Assembly (NCBI GenBank): GCA_964472395.1
Contig: CAYYMM010000007.1
Coordinates: 1 to 64,000 of the forward strand
Direction of reading: 5' to 3'
Length of the DNA: 64,000 bases
DNA from: CALFER01 sp964472395
Lineage (GTDB): Bacteria; CSSED10-310; CALFER01
In this document: in pieces, positions 42,516-51,034 of the stretch
Layout of the letters: every line of letters begins with the position of its first letter
Position numbering within the stretch: the stretch's first letter is position 1
Notes under the pieces: model-generated
What the model was told of the DNA's origin: nothing
Databases searched by the model: none
The model's input: the letters and a program-made list of their open reading frames with translations, nothing else
Made by a program: the position numbers and the translations under genes

Positions 42516-42545
42516 TTGTCTTTGTAGATCCTCTAATTATATGAT
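42516..42545 (+). promoter_or_regulatory. Possible sigma70-type promoter for the lipoprotein gene
   Basis: TTGTCT (42516-42521), an 18-bp spacer and TATGAT (42540-42545), about 57 bp before the lipoprotein ATG at 42602. The boxes are each one or two bases from consensus. Confidence 0.45.
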
Positions 42546-42601
42546 TTATGGATGGATCCGCCGAGTCCGCGGATCGAGATTCCCACGAAAGGAGCATAGA
42601 A

Positions 42602-43072
42602 ATGATTCATCGATATCTGATCGGGCTTGCAGTCGCCGCCGTTCTGGCAGGCTGCGCGACGACTCCCCCGGTTCCTCTTCCCGATCGCGTGTCACGCATC
42701 GATCCGTCTGCATCTTGCGAGTGCGAGCCGCAAGCCGGCACCTGGGATGTCCGCGCACAGTTGACGGAAGATGGCGAAAGGGCGTATCTGGCGGTGTATC
42801 TGGACAGTCCGTTCGACACCATCCGGGAGCCCCAGATCAAAACCACCGGTATCGCGATCTACAAAGGTAAATCCGGCAAGACCTATTTCTATGATCTCGG
42901 ACAAATCACCCGATCACGAACCGTTGGGACCCTGTTCATCGAGGATCCTTCCAAGTCCCGAGTGGGATCCGAAGTCATGTATCAAGCGTTCAAGATGGAG
43001 CGCCGCGAAGGCTCCGATTGTCTCAGATTGGACGACCGGGGTATGCATCGAGGAGCACTTGGAATACCCTGA
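42602..43072 (+). CDS. Small lipoprotein, function unknown
   Basis: 156 residues from the ATG at 42602, with AAAGGAG at 42588-42594. The signal sequence ends in the lipobox LAGC (ILE-type VLAGCATTPP), so it should be lipidated and anchored in the inner or outer membrane. The mature part is mixed alpha/beta, with two Cys in SASCECEP near the start and GSDCLRL near the end. No family recognised. It is followed by 118 bp of spacer and then the metallopeptidase gene on the same strand. Confidence 0.8.
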   Translation: MIHRYLIGLAVAAVLAGCATTPPVPLPDRVSRIDPSASCECEPQAGTWDVRAQLTEDGERAYLAVYLDSPFDTIREPQIKTTGIAIYKGKSGKTYFYDLGQITRSRTVGTLFIEDPSKSRVGSEVMYQAFKMERREGSDCLRLDDRGMHRGALGIP

Positions 43073-43190
43073 TTCAGATCTACCAATGAACCTGAAGGCA
43101 TGGACCGAATCTTGCATCATTGTGTTTCCCGGAATCCGCGTGTACCGCGATCCGATGCATGCAGCACTTTCTTCCTCATAAGGAGTTGAT

Positions 43191-46100
43191 ATGAACCGTT
43201 CCGTTCGACAGTCGCCAGCAGGATTTCTTCGAGGCATTTTGCTCGCCATGAGCCTGCTCTCGGTTTTCCTGCCCAACCTTCATGCATTTACCGAAGCCGA
43301 ACCCAGTGTGCTGGAGCGTGATCTTCTGATTCCTCCAGATGCCTCCATCCTCGTTTCCCCTTCTCTTTCTCCCTTCTTCCTCTCCGGCAACAATCCGCCT
43401 TCAAATCCGCGCATTCTGAATTTCATGACTCGCTACGGTGCGCAATGGGATGTGCAGTGGGATCTGCGATCCGATCGGCCGGATCTGATCTCGGGACAAG
43501 GCATCCCGCTGATCCCAGGCCCCGGCAACTCGCTAACGCTCAGCGATGTGACTGTCATGGGGAAACCGATCCAGACACTCGATCGCACCGCCATGTCGGA
43601 ACTCGCGATCCAGTTCATCGAAGATCAGTTCGACGTGCTTCGGGTCGAACCCGCCGATCTCAAACTCGATGAACTCGCGACAGAAACCTTCGGGAACAAC
43701 CGGCTATGGTTCGTGGTCTTCAACCAGGTGCATCGCGGGATCCCGGTCAAGCACGCGCAGGTGTTCGTGCGGGTGAACTCGGGAAACGTCACGCAATTCG
43801 GCGCTCATCGGTATTTTCCGGTTGATCCGTCTTTGAATACGGTTCCGACGATCCGCGCCGAAAAAGCGCTCGAAATAGCCACGGCCCACGCCGACCGTCT
43901 CGCATTCGGCGACCTCGACATCGTCGATCCTCCTGAACTACTCTGGATTCAGACTTTCACTGAGACCGACGACCTGATTCCCGGTGAGCCATTCACCGGA
44001 ACGCCCGGACAGGGCTATTCACATCGGCTCGTTTGGGAAACGCGCTTTCGGCTCGATCCCAATCCTGAAACATGGTTTGCCGTCATCGATGCGCAATCGG
44101 GAGAGATCCTGTCGTTTCGCAATGACAATCGCACCGCTGCCGTTTCCGGAGGTGTCTATCCGGTCACCAACATCGATACGGAAGTGAACCTGCCGTTTTC
44201 GTTTGCGAGCACCTCACAGGGAACCGCGACGAGCGGCGGTCGATATACGTACACGGGTGGTACGGCTTCCTGCACCATGAATGGTCAATATGTCCGGATC
44301 AGCGACAACTGCGGATCGATCAACCTGTCAACCTCGGCGGATCCCGGAGATTTGAACTTCGGCGGCAGCGCCGGGCAGGATTGTACAACACCTGGGTTCG
44401 GCGGTTCGGGTAATACACACGCCTCCCGATCCTGTTACTTCCATGTCAACGACATCAAGATGAAGGCACGAGGGTATCTGCCGTCCAACTCGTGGCTGCA
44501 GCAGAATATGACAGCCAATGTCAATATCAACGATACCTGCAACGCCTACTGGAACGGCAGCACGATCAATTTCTATCGATCCGGTGGGGGCTGTTCGAAC
44601 ACCGGTGAAATTTCTTCGGTATTTCTGCATGAGTGGGGTCATGGGCTGGATGACAACACCGCTACCGGATCGCCGGACATGGCATCCGCGGAAGCACTCG
44701 CCGACAGCATGAGCTTCCTGCATACTCAGGTGTCGTGCATCGGCCACAACTTTCAGCCCGGATCGCCCTGCAGTTTCGGGTGCGATTCGACCTGTACCGG
44801 TGTTCGTGACGCCGGTGTGAGACCGTTTGTTCGGCCGTCCAACATCACGTCGGCACCGGCGAATTGCGACCGCTGGAGCTGCCCGTATTACGGGTACGAC
44901 GGGATCATGGGATACGAGGGACACTGCGAAGCCCTCATCGCCGCAGGCGCCATCTGGGATGCCGCCAATAAACTCGCCACTCAGATGGGAGGAAAGGCCG
45001 GATGGGAACACGCCAATCGTCTGTTCTTCGAAACGATGGGAAGCGCAGGAGCAGCCTACCAGATCCAGTCCGGCGGGACGTGTAATCCGAGCGCCACGAT
45101 CAATGGTTGCGGGAGTACGAACTATTATCAGACCTGGATCTTTGCGGACGACGACAATGGAAATCTCGCAGACGGAACGCCTCATGGATGCGAACTGTGG
45201 AACGCCTTCAACGACCATGGCATTGCATGCGGCACACAACCGGCCTGTTACACGACCTGCCCGACGATCTCGACACCCACACTTGCCGTCATCCCCGGTG
45301 ATGACTCGGCCACCGTTTCCTGGTCATCCGTACCGAACGCCTCTACCTACCGGGTTTTTCGAAACACTGTCGGCTGCAATTTCGGGATGACTCTGATCGG
45401 AACGAGTTCGACCACGCAATATGTCGACAGTTCCGTCGCGAATGACTTTACTTACTACTACGCCGTCCAGGCTGTCGGTTCGAACGACGCCTGTGTTTCG
45501 GCTTTTTCGACCTGTCAGGCCGTCGAGATCACGGGATGCGCCAACCCGCCGCTGGTCGATGCCGGAGGCAACCAGGAGACCTGTCCGGGACAGGCGGTGA
45601 CAATCGGAGGCAATCCGACGGCATCGAGCGGTACACCACCTTTCACCTATCTGTGGACACCAGGCAACTATTCAAGTTCCAATCCGTCGGTCAGTCCGAA
45701 CCAGACGACAACCTACACGGTGTTTGTGACCGACGGCATCGGCTGTGTGGGATCGGATACCGTCACCGTCACCATCGATTCGCCCCCGACGAATGCCGGA
45801 TTCGACCAGTTCACGTGTGCGGGGCACTGCGTCCAGATCGGAGCCGCTCCGGTATCGGGATACACCTATCAATGGTCTCCAACGACTGGCCTTGACAATC
45901 CGACCATCGCCAATCCGATGGCGTGTGTCTCGCAGACCACGACCTATACGTTGACAGTCAATGCCTCCGGGTATCTCTGCCAGGGACGCGACACCGTCGT
46001 CGTGACAGTCGCTCAACCGTCTCTGTCCTTCGATAACGCCGATGTCATTTCGGATTCCGGTGATTCGGACGGATCGCCAGAATCCGGCGAACGGATCCAG

Positions 46101-47735
46101 ATCAGAATCACGATCCGGAACAGCTCCCCGATTACCGCATACGACGTCACAGCGAACCTGAGTTCACCGGATAATCTCATTCATGTTGTCTCCAGCCCGC
46201 AATCCCTTGGCGATCTCGGTTTCAACGCAACGGCTGCCGCAACATTCGAATTCATCGTGGACATGACGCATGAATGCCCCGATCTGACATCGCTGACTCT
46301 GAACCCCTCCGCATGCGGAGGCCCGACGAGTGCGCTGCTGATTCCTTTGCAACTCGGTCAGTCCGGGGGGATCGAAACATTCTATTCGACCGGATTCGAA
46401 GGCACATCGGACGAGGGATGGACCCACGTCCAGGTCTCGACGCAGGACGATTGGCAACGAGGATCCTGCACCGGCACGAGTGAATATGATCCATCTAACG
46501 CATTTGAAGGAGTGAATGTCTGGGGCAATGATCTCGGATACGAAGGGTATGACGGCAACTACAAGAACAATGTGAACAACTATCTGCTGTCCCCGGTAAT
46601 CAATTGCACGGGAAAGGCCGGAGTCCGGTTGCAGTTCCACCGCTGGTTGAGTGTCGAAGCCGGCATATACGATCAGGCGACGGTATATGTGAACAATCAG
46701 CAGATCTGGCAGAACGCGCAGAACAACGACCAGGTGGATACCGCGTGGGTCCCGGTCGATTACGACATCTCAGCGATTGCCGACAACAATCCATCGGTAC
46801 AGATCAAGTTTGAACTGATATCGGATGGAGGAGTCACCTTTGGCGGATGGAATATCGATAACTTCAAGCTGGTTTCCGATTCTCCACCGGAATGCGATTC
46901 CTTCGAATGCTCAGGCCCCTATGCAAATGCCGGCCAGGATGTCACCTCACCCGCAGGAAGCGCGGTCGTACTCAATGGCGCAGGATCATCAATCGTCAAC
47001 TGCGTAGCCGGTATTCAGTATCGCTGGCGAGGTGGCGAACTCGGAGCCGGTGCATGGTTATCCGGACCGACGGTAACGGTTTACCCGACGGAAGCCACGA
47101 CCTATACATTGGAGATCCGATGCTCGGGGAGTCCGGATTATGCCGGCTGTTCCGCTTCGGACACGATGTCGGTATACATGTCCGGACAGCCGACGCCGAC
47201 GGCTCCGCCTCCCACTGCGACTTTCCCGCCTTCGACGGCGACACCGACCCAAGTTCCTCCCACATTCACCCCTCCTCCTCCACCGACAGCGACTCCGACA
47301 ACTGCCCCGGGAGAACCCACCAACACACCGGTTCCTCCGACACCCACACCGACCACGATGCTGCCGTCTCCGACACCCACATCATCATCCGGAGGACTCA
47401 CCGTCAATCTGCTGCTTTCGCGAACCGAGTTTCACGCGGGCGATCCATTCCTGCTTGCAACGCAGGTCGACAATCCCGGCGCGGCCATTCTGGTCGACGA
47501 ATACCTCCTTCTGGAAGTCTACGGAAACTTCTGGTTTTATCCGTCCTGGCAGCAGGATCTCGATCGGATGCAACGCGTGATCGAACCGGGTCAGTCGGTG
47601 ACAACGATTTTCAACTTCCTCTGGCCTCAGGTCGACGGACAGGCTGAGGGGATACTCTTCCATTACATCCTGTGTCAACCGCAGACGTACCAGTTGCTGA
47701 GCAACTATGTGTTTGTGGAGTTCAGCTATCGCTGA
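43191..47735 (+). CDS. Large secreted zinc metallopeptidase with multidomain C-terminus
   Basis: 1,514 residues, SD AAGGAG at 43180-43185. Signal peptide ending near NLHAFTEAE. An FTP/PepSY-like propeptide covers about residues 120-310 (HRGIPVKHAQVFVRVN, WFAVIDAQSGEILSF). The gluzincin catalytic motif HEWGH is at 480-484, with a probable third ligand in SAEALADSMSF, similar to fungalysin/M36-type enzymes. A fibronectin-III-like domain, two Ig/PKD-like domains with TTTYTLTV ends, a MAM/jelly-roll-like domain (about 1060-1220), another Ig-like domain and a Pro/Thr linker follow. The last about 110 residues match the C-terminus of the 14210 gene product. Probably digests extracellular protein. 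A strong terminator follows. Confidence 0.85.
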   Translation: MNRSVRQSPAGFLRGILLAMSLLSVFLPNLHAFTEAEPSVLERDLLIPPDASILVSPSLSPFFLSGNNPPSNPRILNFMTRYGAQWDVQWDLRSDRPDLISGQGIPLIPGPGNSLTLSDVTVMGKPIQTLDRTAMSELAIQFIEDQFDVLRVEPADLKLDELATETFGNNRLWFVVFNQVHRGIPVKHAQVFVRVNSGNVTQFGAHRYFPVDPSLNTVPTIRAEKALEIATAHADRLAFGDLDIVDPPELLWIQTFTETDDLIPGEPFTGTPGQGYSHRLVWETRFRLDPNPETWFAVIDAQSGEILSFRNDNRTAAVSGGVYPVTNIDTEVNLPFSFASTSQGTATSGGRYTYTGGTASCTMNGQYVRISDNCGSINLSTSADPGDLNFGGSAGQDCTTPGFGGSGNTHASRSCYFHVNDIKMKARGYLPSNSWLQQNMTANVNINDTCNAYWNGSTINFYRSGGGCSNTGEISSVFLHEWGHGLDDNTATGSPDMASAEALADSMSFLHTQVSCIGHNFQPGSPCSFGCDSTCTGVRDAGVRPFVRPSNITSAPANCDRWSCPYYGYDGIMGYEGHCEALIAAGAIWDAANKLATQMGGKAGWEHANRLFFETMGSAGAAYQIQSGGTCNPSATINGCGSTNYYQTWIFADDDNGNLADGTPHGCELWNAFNDHGIACGTQPACYTTCPTISTPTLAVIPGDDSATVSWSSVPNASTYRVFRNTVGCNFGMTLIGTSSTTQYVDSSVANDFTYYYAVQAVGSNDACVSAFSTCQAVEITGCANPPLVDAGGNQETCPGQAVTIGGNPTASSGTPPFTYLWTPGNYSSSNPSVSPNQTTTYTVFVTDGIGCVGSDTVTVTIDSPPTNAGFDQFTCAGHCVQIGAAPVSGYTYQWSPTTGLDNPTIANPMACVSQTTTYTLTVNASGYLCQGRDTVVVTVAQPSLSFDNADVISDSGDSDGSPESGERIQIRITIRNSSPITAYDVTANLSSPDNLIHVVSSPQSLGDLGFNATAAATFEFIVDMTHECPDLTSLTLNPSACGGPTSALLIPLQLGQSGGIETFYSTGFEGTSDEGWTHVQVSTQDDWQRGSCTGTSEYDPSNAFEGVNVWGNDLGYEGYDGNYKNNVNNYLLSPVINCTGKAGVRLQFHRWLSVEAGIYDQATVYVNNQQIWQNAQNNDQVDTAWVPVDYDISAIADNNPSVQIKFELISDGGVTFGGWNIDNFKLVSDSPPECDSFECSGPYANAGQDVTSPAGSAVVLNGAGSSIVNCVAGIQYRWRGGELGAGAWLSGPTVTVYPTEATTYTLEIRCSGSPDYAGCSASDTMSVYMSGQPTPTAPPPTATFPPSTATPTQVPPTFTPPPPPTATPTTAPGEPTNTPVPPTPTPTTMLPSPTPTSSSGGLTVNLLLSRTEFHAGDPFLLATQVDNPGAAILVDEYLLLEVYGNFWFYPSWQQDLDRMQRVIEPGQSVTTIFNFLWPQVDGQAEGILFHYILCQPQTYQLLSNYVFVEFSYR

Positions 47736-47778
47736 TTCTCGGGGTGATTCACCCTGATTCGTTTTCCTCCTTGTGTTT

Positions 47779-47809
47779 CCGGGGATGCAAGCATCCCCGG
47801 ATTTTTTTT
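47779..47809 (+). terminator. Rho-independent terminator after the metallopeptidase gene
   Basis: CCGGGGATG-CAAG-CATCCCCGG (47779-47800) followed by ATTTTTTTT. It is a 9-bp GC-rich stem with a four-base loop and a long T-run, 44 bp after the stop codon. Confidence 0.92.
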
Positions 47810-47856
47810 CAGGTTTGTCATTGCGGAGCGGCCGGGGGGGGAGTAGAATTCAGAGT

Positions 47857-48039
47857 ATGTGGAGACCATCATTCGGCGAAATCTTACTGATACTGGCAAT
47901 CGTGATCATGATCTTCGGAGTCAAACGGTTACCCGAAATCGGAACCAGCATCGGGCAGGCATTTAAAAACCTGAAAAAATCTCTTTCGGAAGACGATAAA
48001 CCCAAGCTCCCGCCTTCCGATGAACAGCCGAAGCAGTAA
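47857..48039 (+). CDS. tatA: Sec-independent translocase component TatA/TatE type
   Basis: 60 residues from the ATG at 47857, giving MWRPSFGEILLILAIVIMIFGVKRLPEIG. This is the TatA layout: a short N-terminal helix with Gly-Glu, a membrane helix, the FG hinge, an amphipathic helix (KRLPEIGTSIGQAFKNLKKSL) and an acidic tail. Forms the Tat pore for folded proteins. No tatB or tatC is adjacent, so it is a solitary copy. The G-rich stretch 47836-47842 is a distant SD. The 38-bp spacer after the terminator implies its own promoter. Confidence 0.92.
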   Translation: MWRPSFGEILLILAIVIMIFGVKRLPEIGTSIGQAFKNLKKSLSEDDKPKLPPSDEQPKQ

Positions 48040-48089
48040 TCGCCCATCTTCGCCTGTCCGGCACGACATGATGTGCGAAGTCTGTCAAC

Positions 48090-48803
48090 TCATTTGAGGG
48101 TTTGTTTGATCTGCTGGAGTTCTTTGTGCAGCTGAATCATTCCCAGAATGGTGCGATAGACGGCCGAGGGTTTGACAGTAGTCTGACCGGCATGACGCGG
48201 CAGGTGCGTGACACCGATTTCTTTGACTCTGAATCCATACACGACCGCCTTGGCCATGATTTCCGTATCCACCATGAAGTGCTCCGACTTGATCTTGATC
48301 CTGTCGAACACTTCCCTGCGGAAAAATTTGAACGCACAATCCACATCCCGAACCGTGAATTTAAACACCGCGTGAGACATCAGATTGAAACAACGGGAGA
48401 CGAATTTACGGATCCATGGATCCTGGCGATCTTTCCGATATCCCACCACCAGATCGAAATCCCGAGTGTACGGCAACAATAGATCGATCTCATCCAGCTT
48501 GAACTGGCAGTCGGAATCCGAGTAAAAGATCAGGGATTTTTTTGCGTTCGTGAAACCGGTCCGCAGAGCTGCCGTATAGCCGCGGTTGGGTGTATGCGTA
48601 TAGACGACAAGATTGGCGTATTGCGTCTGAAGTCGCCTCAACACGTTCGCTGTGTCATCCAGCGAGCCATCATCCACGACGATGATCTCGTAATCGGACG
48701 AAACCTTGCGAACCGCCGCATCGGCCTCGGCAAGCAATCGATCCAGGTTGTCCTGTTCGTTGTATGCCGGAAAAACCATTGAGATCGAGTAATCAGAGTT
48801 CAT
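48090..48803 (-). CDS. Family 2 glycosyltransferase (dolichol-phosphate-mannose-synthase-like)
   Basis: 237 residues from the ATG at 48803 (GAGGTG upstream); the frame extends to 48914 but the GT2 fold starts here with ISMVFPAYNEQDNL. IIVVDDGSLDDT (nucleotide-binding Asp), SDSDCQFKLDEI (DxD-like) and VDCAFKFFRREVF follow. No membrane segments. Uses an NDP-sugar; an acceptor such as polyprenyl phosphate is likely because it lies among polyprenyl-sugar-dependent GT39 genes. Convergent with tatA, with 50 bp between stops. Confidence 0.88.
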   Translation of the reverse strand: MNSDYSISMVFPAYNEQDNLDRLLAEADAAVRKVSSDYEIIVVDDGSLDDTANVLRRLQTQYANLVVYTHTPNRGYTAALRTGFTNAKKSLIFYSDSDCQFKLDEIDLLLPYTRDFDLVVGYRKDRQDPWIRKFVSRCFNLMSHAVFKFTVRDVDCAFKFFRREVFDRIKIKSEHFMVDTEIMAKAVVYGFRVKEIGVTHLPRHAGQTTVKPSAVYRTILGMIQLHKELQQIKQTLK

Positions 48804-48880
48804 AAACACCTCGTTGTGAATGTCTCTGGCTCCTTCATTATACATCTTTCGGCGTGGCGAACCATAGAAATCTCCCGGAT

Positions 48881-49489
48881 TCAGTCCTTTTTCCGGCAAA
48901 CCACCATTGTCCATGGAAACGGTCTGAGCACCACCGCGATACGGAAGTATTCGTCGAGCAACCGGAGAATTCCGCGGCGGGACCAGTGCTGGACATGTCC
49001 GGGTGTGTTACCAAGATCCCGGATATAGCGCCCCGAGATCACATTACCGATCCTCCAGACCGGTTCCCATGGTACGCTGATGATAAAATCCCGGCGACCA
49101 ACACGCGCGAGCTCCTCCAAACCGGCTCGGATATCCGTGAGATGTTCGAGCACTTCGAGTGCCAGAACCAGGTCGTAACTCCTGTCGCGAAACGGGACAG
49201 CCCCGCACGATGCCTGAGTAAAACACGATGCCTGCGCCCGATTCATGGCCCGTTTCAGTTCCTCAAATCCCAGATCCAACCCGCATGCGACAGGCATCGG
49301 CTTCCATCTCCGCCTCACACGCTCCAGCATGACTCCGTCTCCACATCCGATCTCAAGGACGGAACGCGGAGGCGCGATGACATGCGTCGCCTGGTCGAAC
49401 GCGTTGAGAAATCCGGTCATGAGCCATTTCGTCACCGGGTTATTCGAATCGTATTTATTGTATTGATTGCCCAAAGGAACCCGGTTCAT
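48881..49489 (-). CDS. Class I SAM-dependent methyltransferase
   Basis: 202 residues. Motif I SVLEIGCGDGVMLE, post-I acidic CGLDLGFEELKRA, motif IV YDLVLALEVLEHL. The C-terminus WSRRGILRLLDEYF resembles methyltransferases of polysaccharide clusters. It overlaps the flippase gene by 4 bp, so it is co-translated with it. It likely methylates a sugar or lipid-linked intermediate, or forms part of the envelope glycan pathway; the substrate is inferred from context only. Confidence 0.84.
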   Translation of the reverse strand: MNRVPLGNQYNKYDSNNPVTKWLMTGFLNAFDQATHVIAPPRSVLEIGCGDGVMLERVRRRWKPMPVACGLDLGFEELKRAMNRAQASCFTQASCGAVPFRDRSYDLVLALEVLEHLTDIRAGLEELARVGRRDFIISVPWEPVWRIGNVISGRYIRDLGNTPGHVQHWSRRGILRLLDEYFRIAVVLRPFPWTMVVCRKKD

Positions 49490-50997
49490 CCCGTGTGCCC
49501 CCCTTCCCCATCAGTCGATCTATCACAACACGTTTCAGGAAGATCCGCACTGGAGTGAAGCATGGCACGAATACCGAAAAGATGCCTCCAGGCGATTTCC
49601 TTCGTGATGATCAACACGAGACTGTACACCATCACCATGAGCGGTACGGCCGCCGCAAGCTTCAGATAACCCCTCAACGGCAGAAAGAATCCCACCGCAT
49701 AGACAGACGCACCTGCCATACAGGTGTTGATCCACGTCGAGAACCTGACGAGTGTGAAACCGGAATTTCTGAGATCTCGGAAGGCCATCATCATACCGAT
49801 CAACCAGAACACACCCGCACCGATCGCCGCGCCTTCGATGCCGTACTCCGGAACCAGGACCGTCAACCCGCCGACTTCCAATCCGATCGTCAGAAGGGCT
49901 GTGCGGATGGATCGTGACGGCAGGCCGCTTCCGGTTAGAAGGATGAACGAGATAAACATCATCGAGTAGAACACCTCGCCGATTGGCAGGATTCTGAGCG
50001 CGTACCGTCCCTCCCAGTACGCGTGCGGATAGACCAGTTGAAGCAACTCGGGTGCAAGCGCTGCGATTCCGGTCGCGATCAGGCAACTGTACAACAAGGT
50101 GACTCTCAGAATCCGCTCGGCACGCAGTGCTGTTTTCCGGGTATCCCTTTCCATTCGACTTGATGAAATGAGAGGGAAGGCCACAAGTCCAATTGCGACG
50201 ACGCAGATATATGGGATTCTGGAAAAAGTCTGAGCCGCCGTGTAAAAACCTGCCGATTCTCCCGAATACGCCGCCGGCATCAGGGCTTTGACTGCAAATA
50301 GATCGAGATTGAGCAGCAGATTGTTGAACAGTGTGATCAGCATCGTCGCACACTGAAAGTTGATCAGAATCCGGCAGGAGAACATACTCCCGATGGTGCG
50401 CGCCGGTACCTTTGATAACACCATGAATCCGATGCTGATGATGACCAGGGATGCGATCAGGTATCCCAGAAATGCCCCGGGCACTCCTTCGCCGAAAAAC
50501 GCGAATGCCAGAACAAGAATCGTTTTCAGGAGTGCAAACGAAACATCCAGCGCTGACTGACGAGCAAACAGCCTCCGACCGTTTAACTCCCCCATCACGA
50601 CACCATACAATGCATACACGCATGGCAATAATGCACCGATCCGGATCAGACGTACCAGGCCGGGATCCTTCAAAACACCCGCGATCCAAGGTGCGGTCAG
50701 AATGATGGCGGCACAGAGAACCCAACCGAATCCGAATTGGAAGAACAACGCCGTACGGCGAATACTGGATTCCGAATACTCACCGGACGACACGAATCGC
50801 GAAATCGCCTGGATCGTGCCAACGATGACGGTCATGTTGAAAACATTGAGATATCCGAGAGCGACACCGAACTGACCAAATGCCGATGGTTCGTTCAGAA
50901 TCCGAGGAAGGAAAAAGTAGATGGCGTATCCGGAAAGCATGAAGGCCAGTTTGGCCGCGGATAATGCGAGGAACCCGGAAGCTGCCGATTTCATCAT
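49486..50997 (-). CDS. Polysaccharide/oligosaccharide flippase (Wzx/MATE-like)
   Basis: 503 residues with about 12-14 membrane helices. Starts ...GFLALSAAKLAFMLSGYAIYFFLPRIL and contains the Wzx-type ALGYLNVFNMTVIVGTIQAISRFVS segment and a conserved PLISSSRMERD loop. Predicted to flip polyprenyl-linked glycans across the inner membrane. It overlaps the downstream methyltransferase gene and precedes it in the same transcript; the GT39 gene lies 37 bp upstream on the same strand. Confidence 0.88.
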   Translation of the reverse strand: MMKSAASGFLALSAAKLAFMLSGYAIYFFLPRILNEPSAFGQFGVALGYLNVFNMTVIVGTIQAISRFVSSGEYSESSIRRTALFFQFGFGWVLCAAIILTAPWIAGVLKDPGLVRLIRIGALLPCVYALYGVVMGELNGRRLFARQSALDVSFALLKTILVLAFAFFGEGVPGAFLGYLIASLVIISIGFMVLSKVPARTIGSMFSCRILINFQCATMLITLFNNLLLNLDLFAVKALMPAAYSGESAGFYTAAQTFSRIPYICVVAIGLVAFPLISSSRMERDTRKTALRAERILRVTLLYSCLIATGIAALAPELLQLVYPHAYWEGRYALRILPIGEVFYSMMFISFILLTGSGLPSRSIRTALLTIGLEVGGLTVLVPEYGIEGAAIGAGVFWLIGMMMAFRDLRNSGFTLVRFSTWINTCMAGASVYAVGFFLPLRGYLKLAAAVPLMVMVYSLVLIITKEIAWRHLFGIRAMLHSSADLPETCCDRSTDGEGGHTG

Positions 50998-51034
50998 TCA
51001 GTCAGCGGATCCAACTCGATTCGAGGGCATCCGG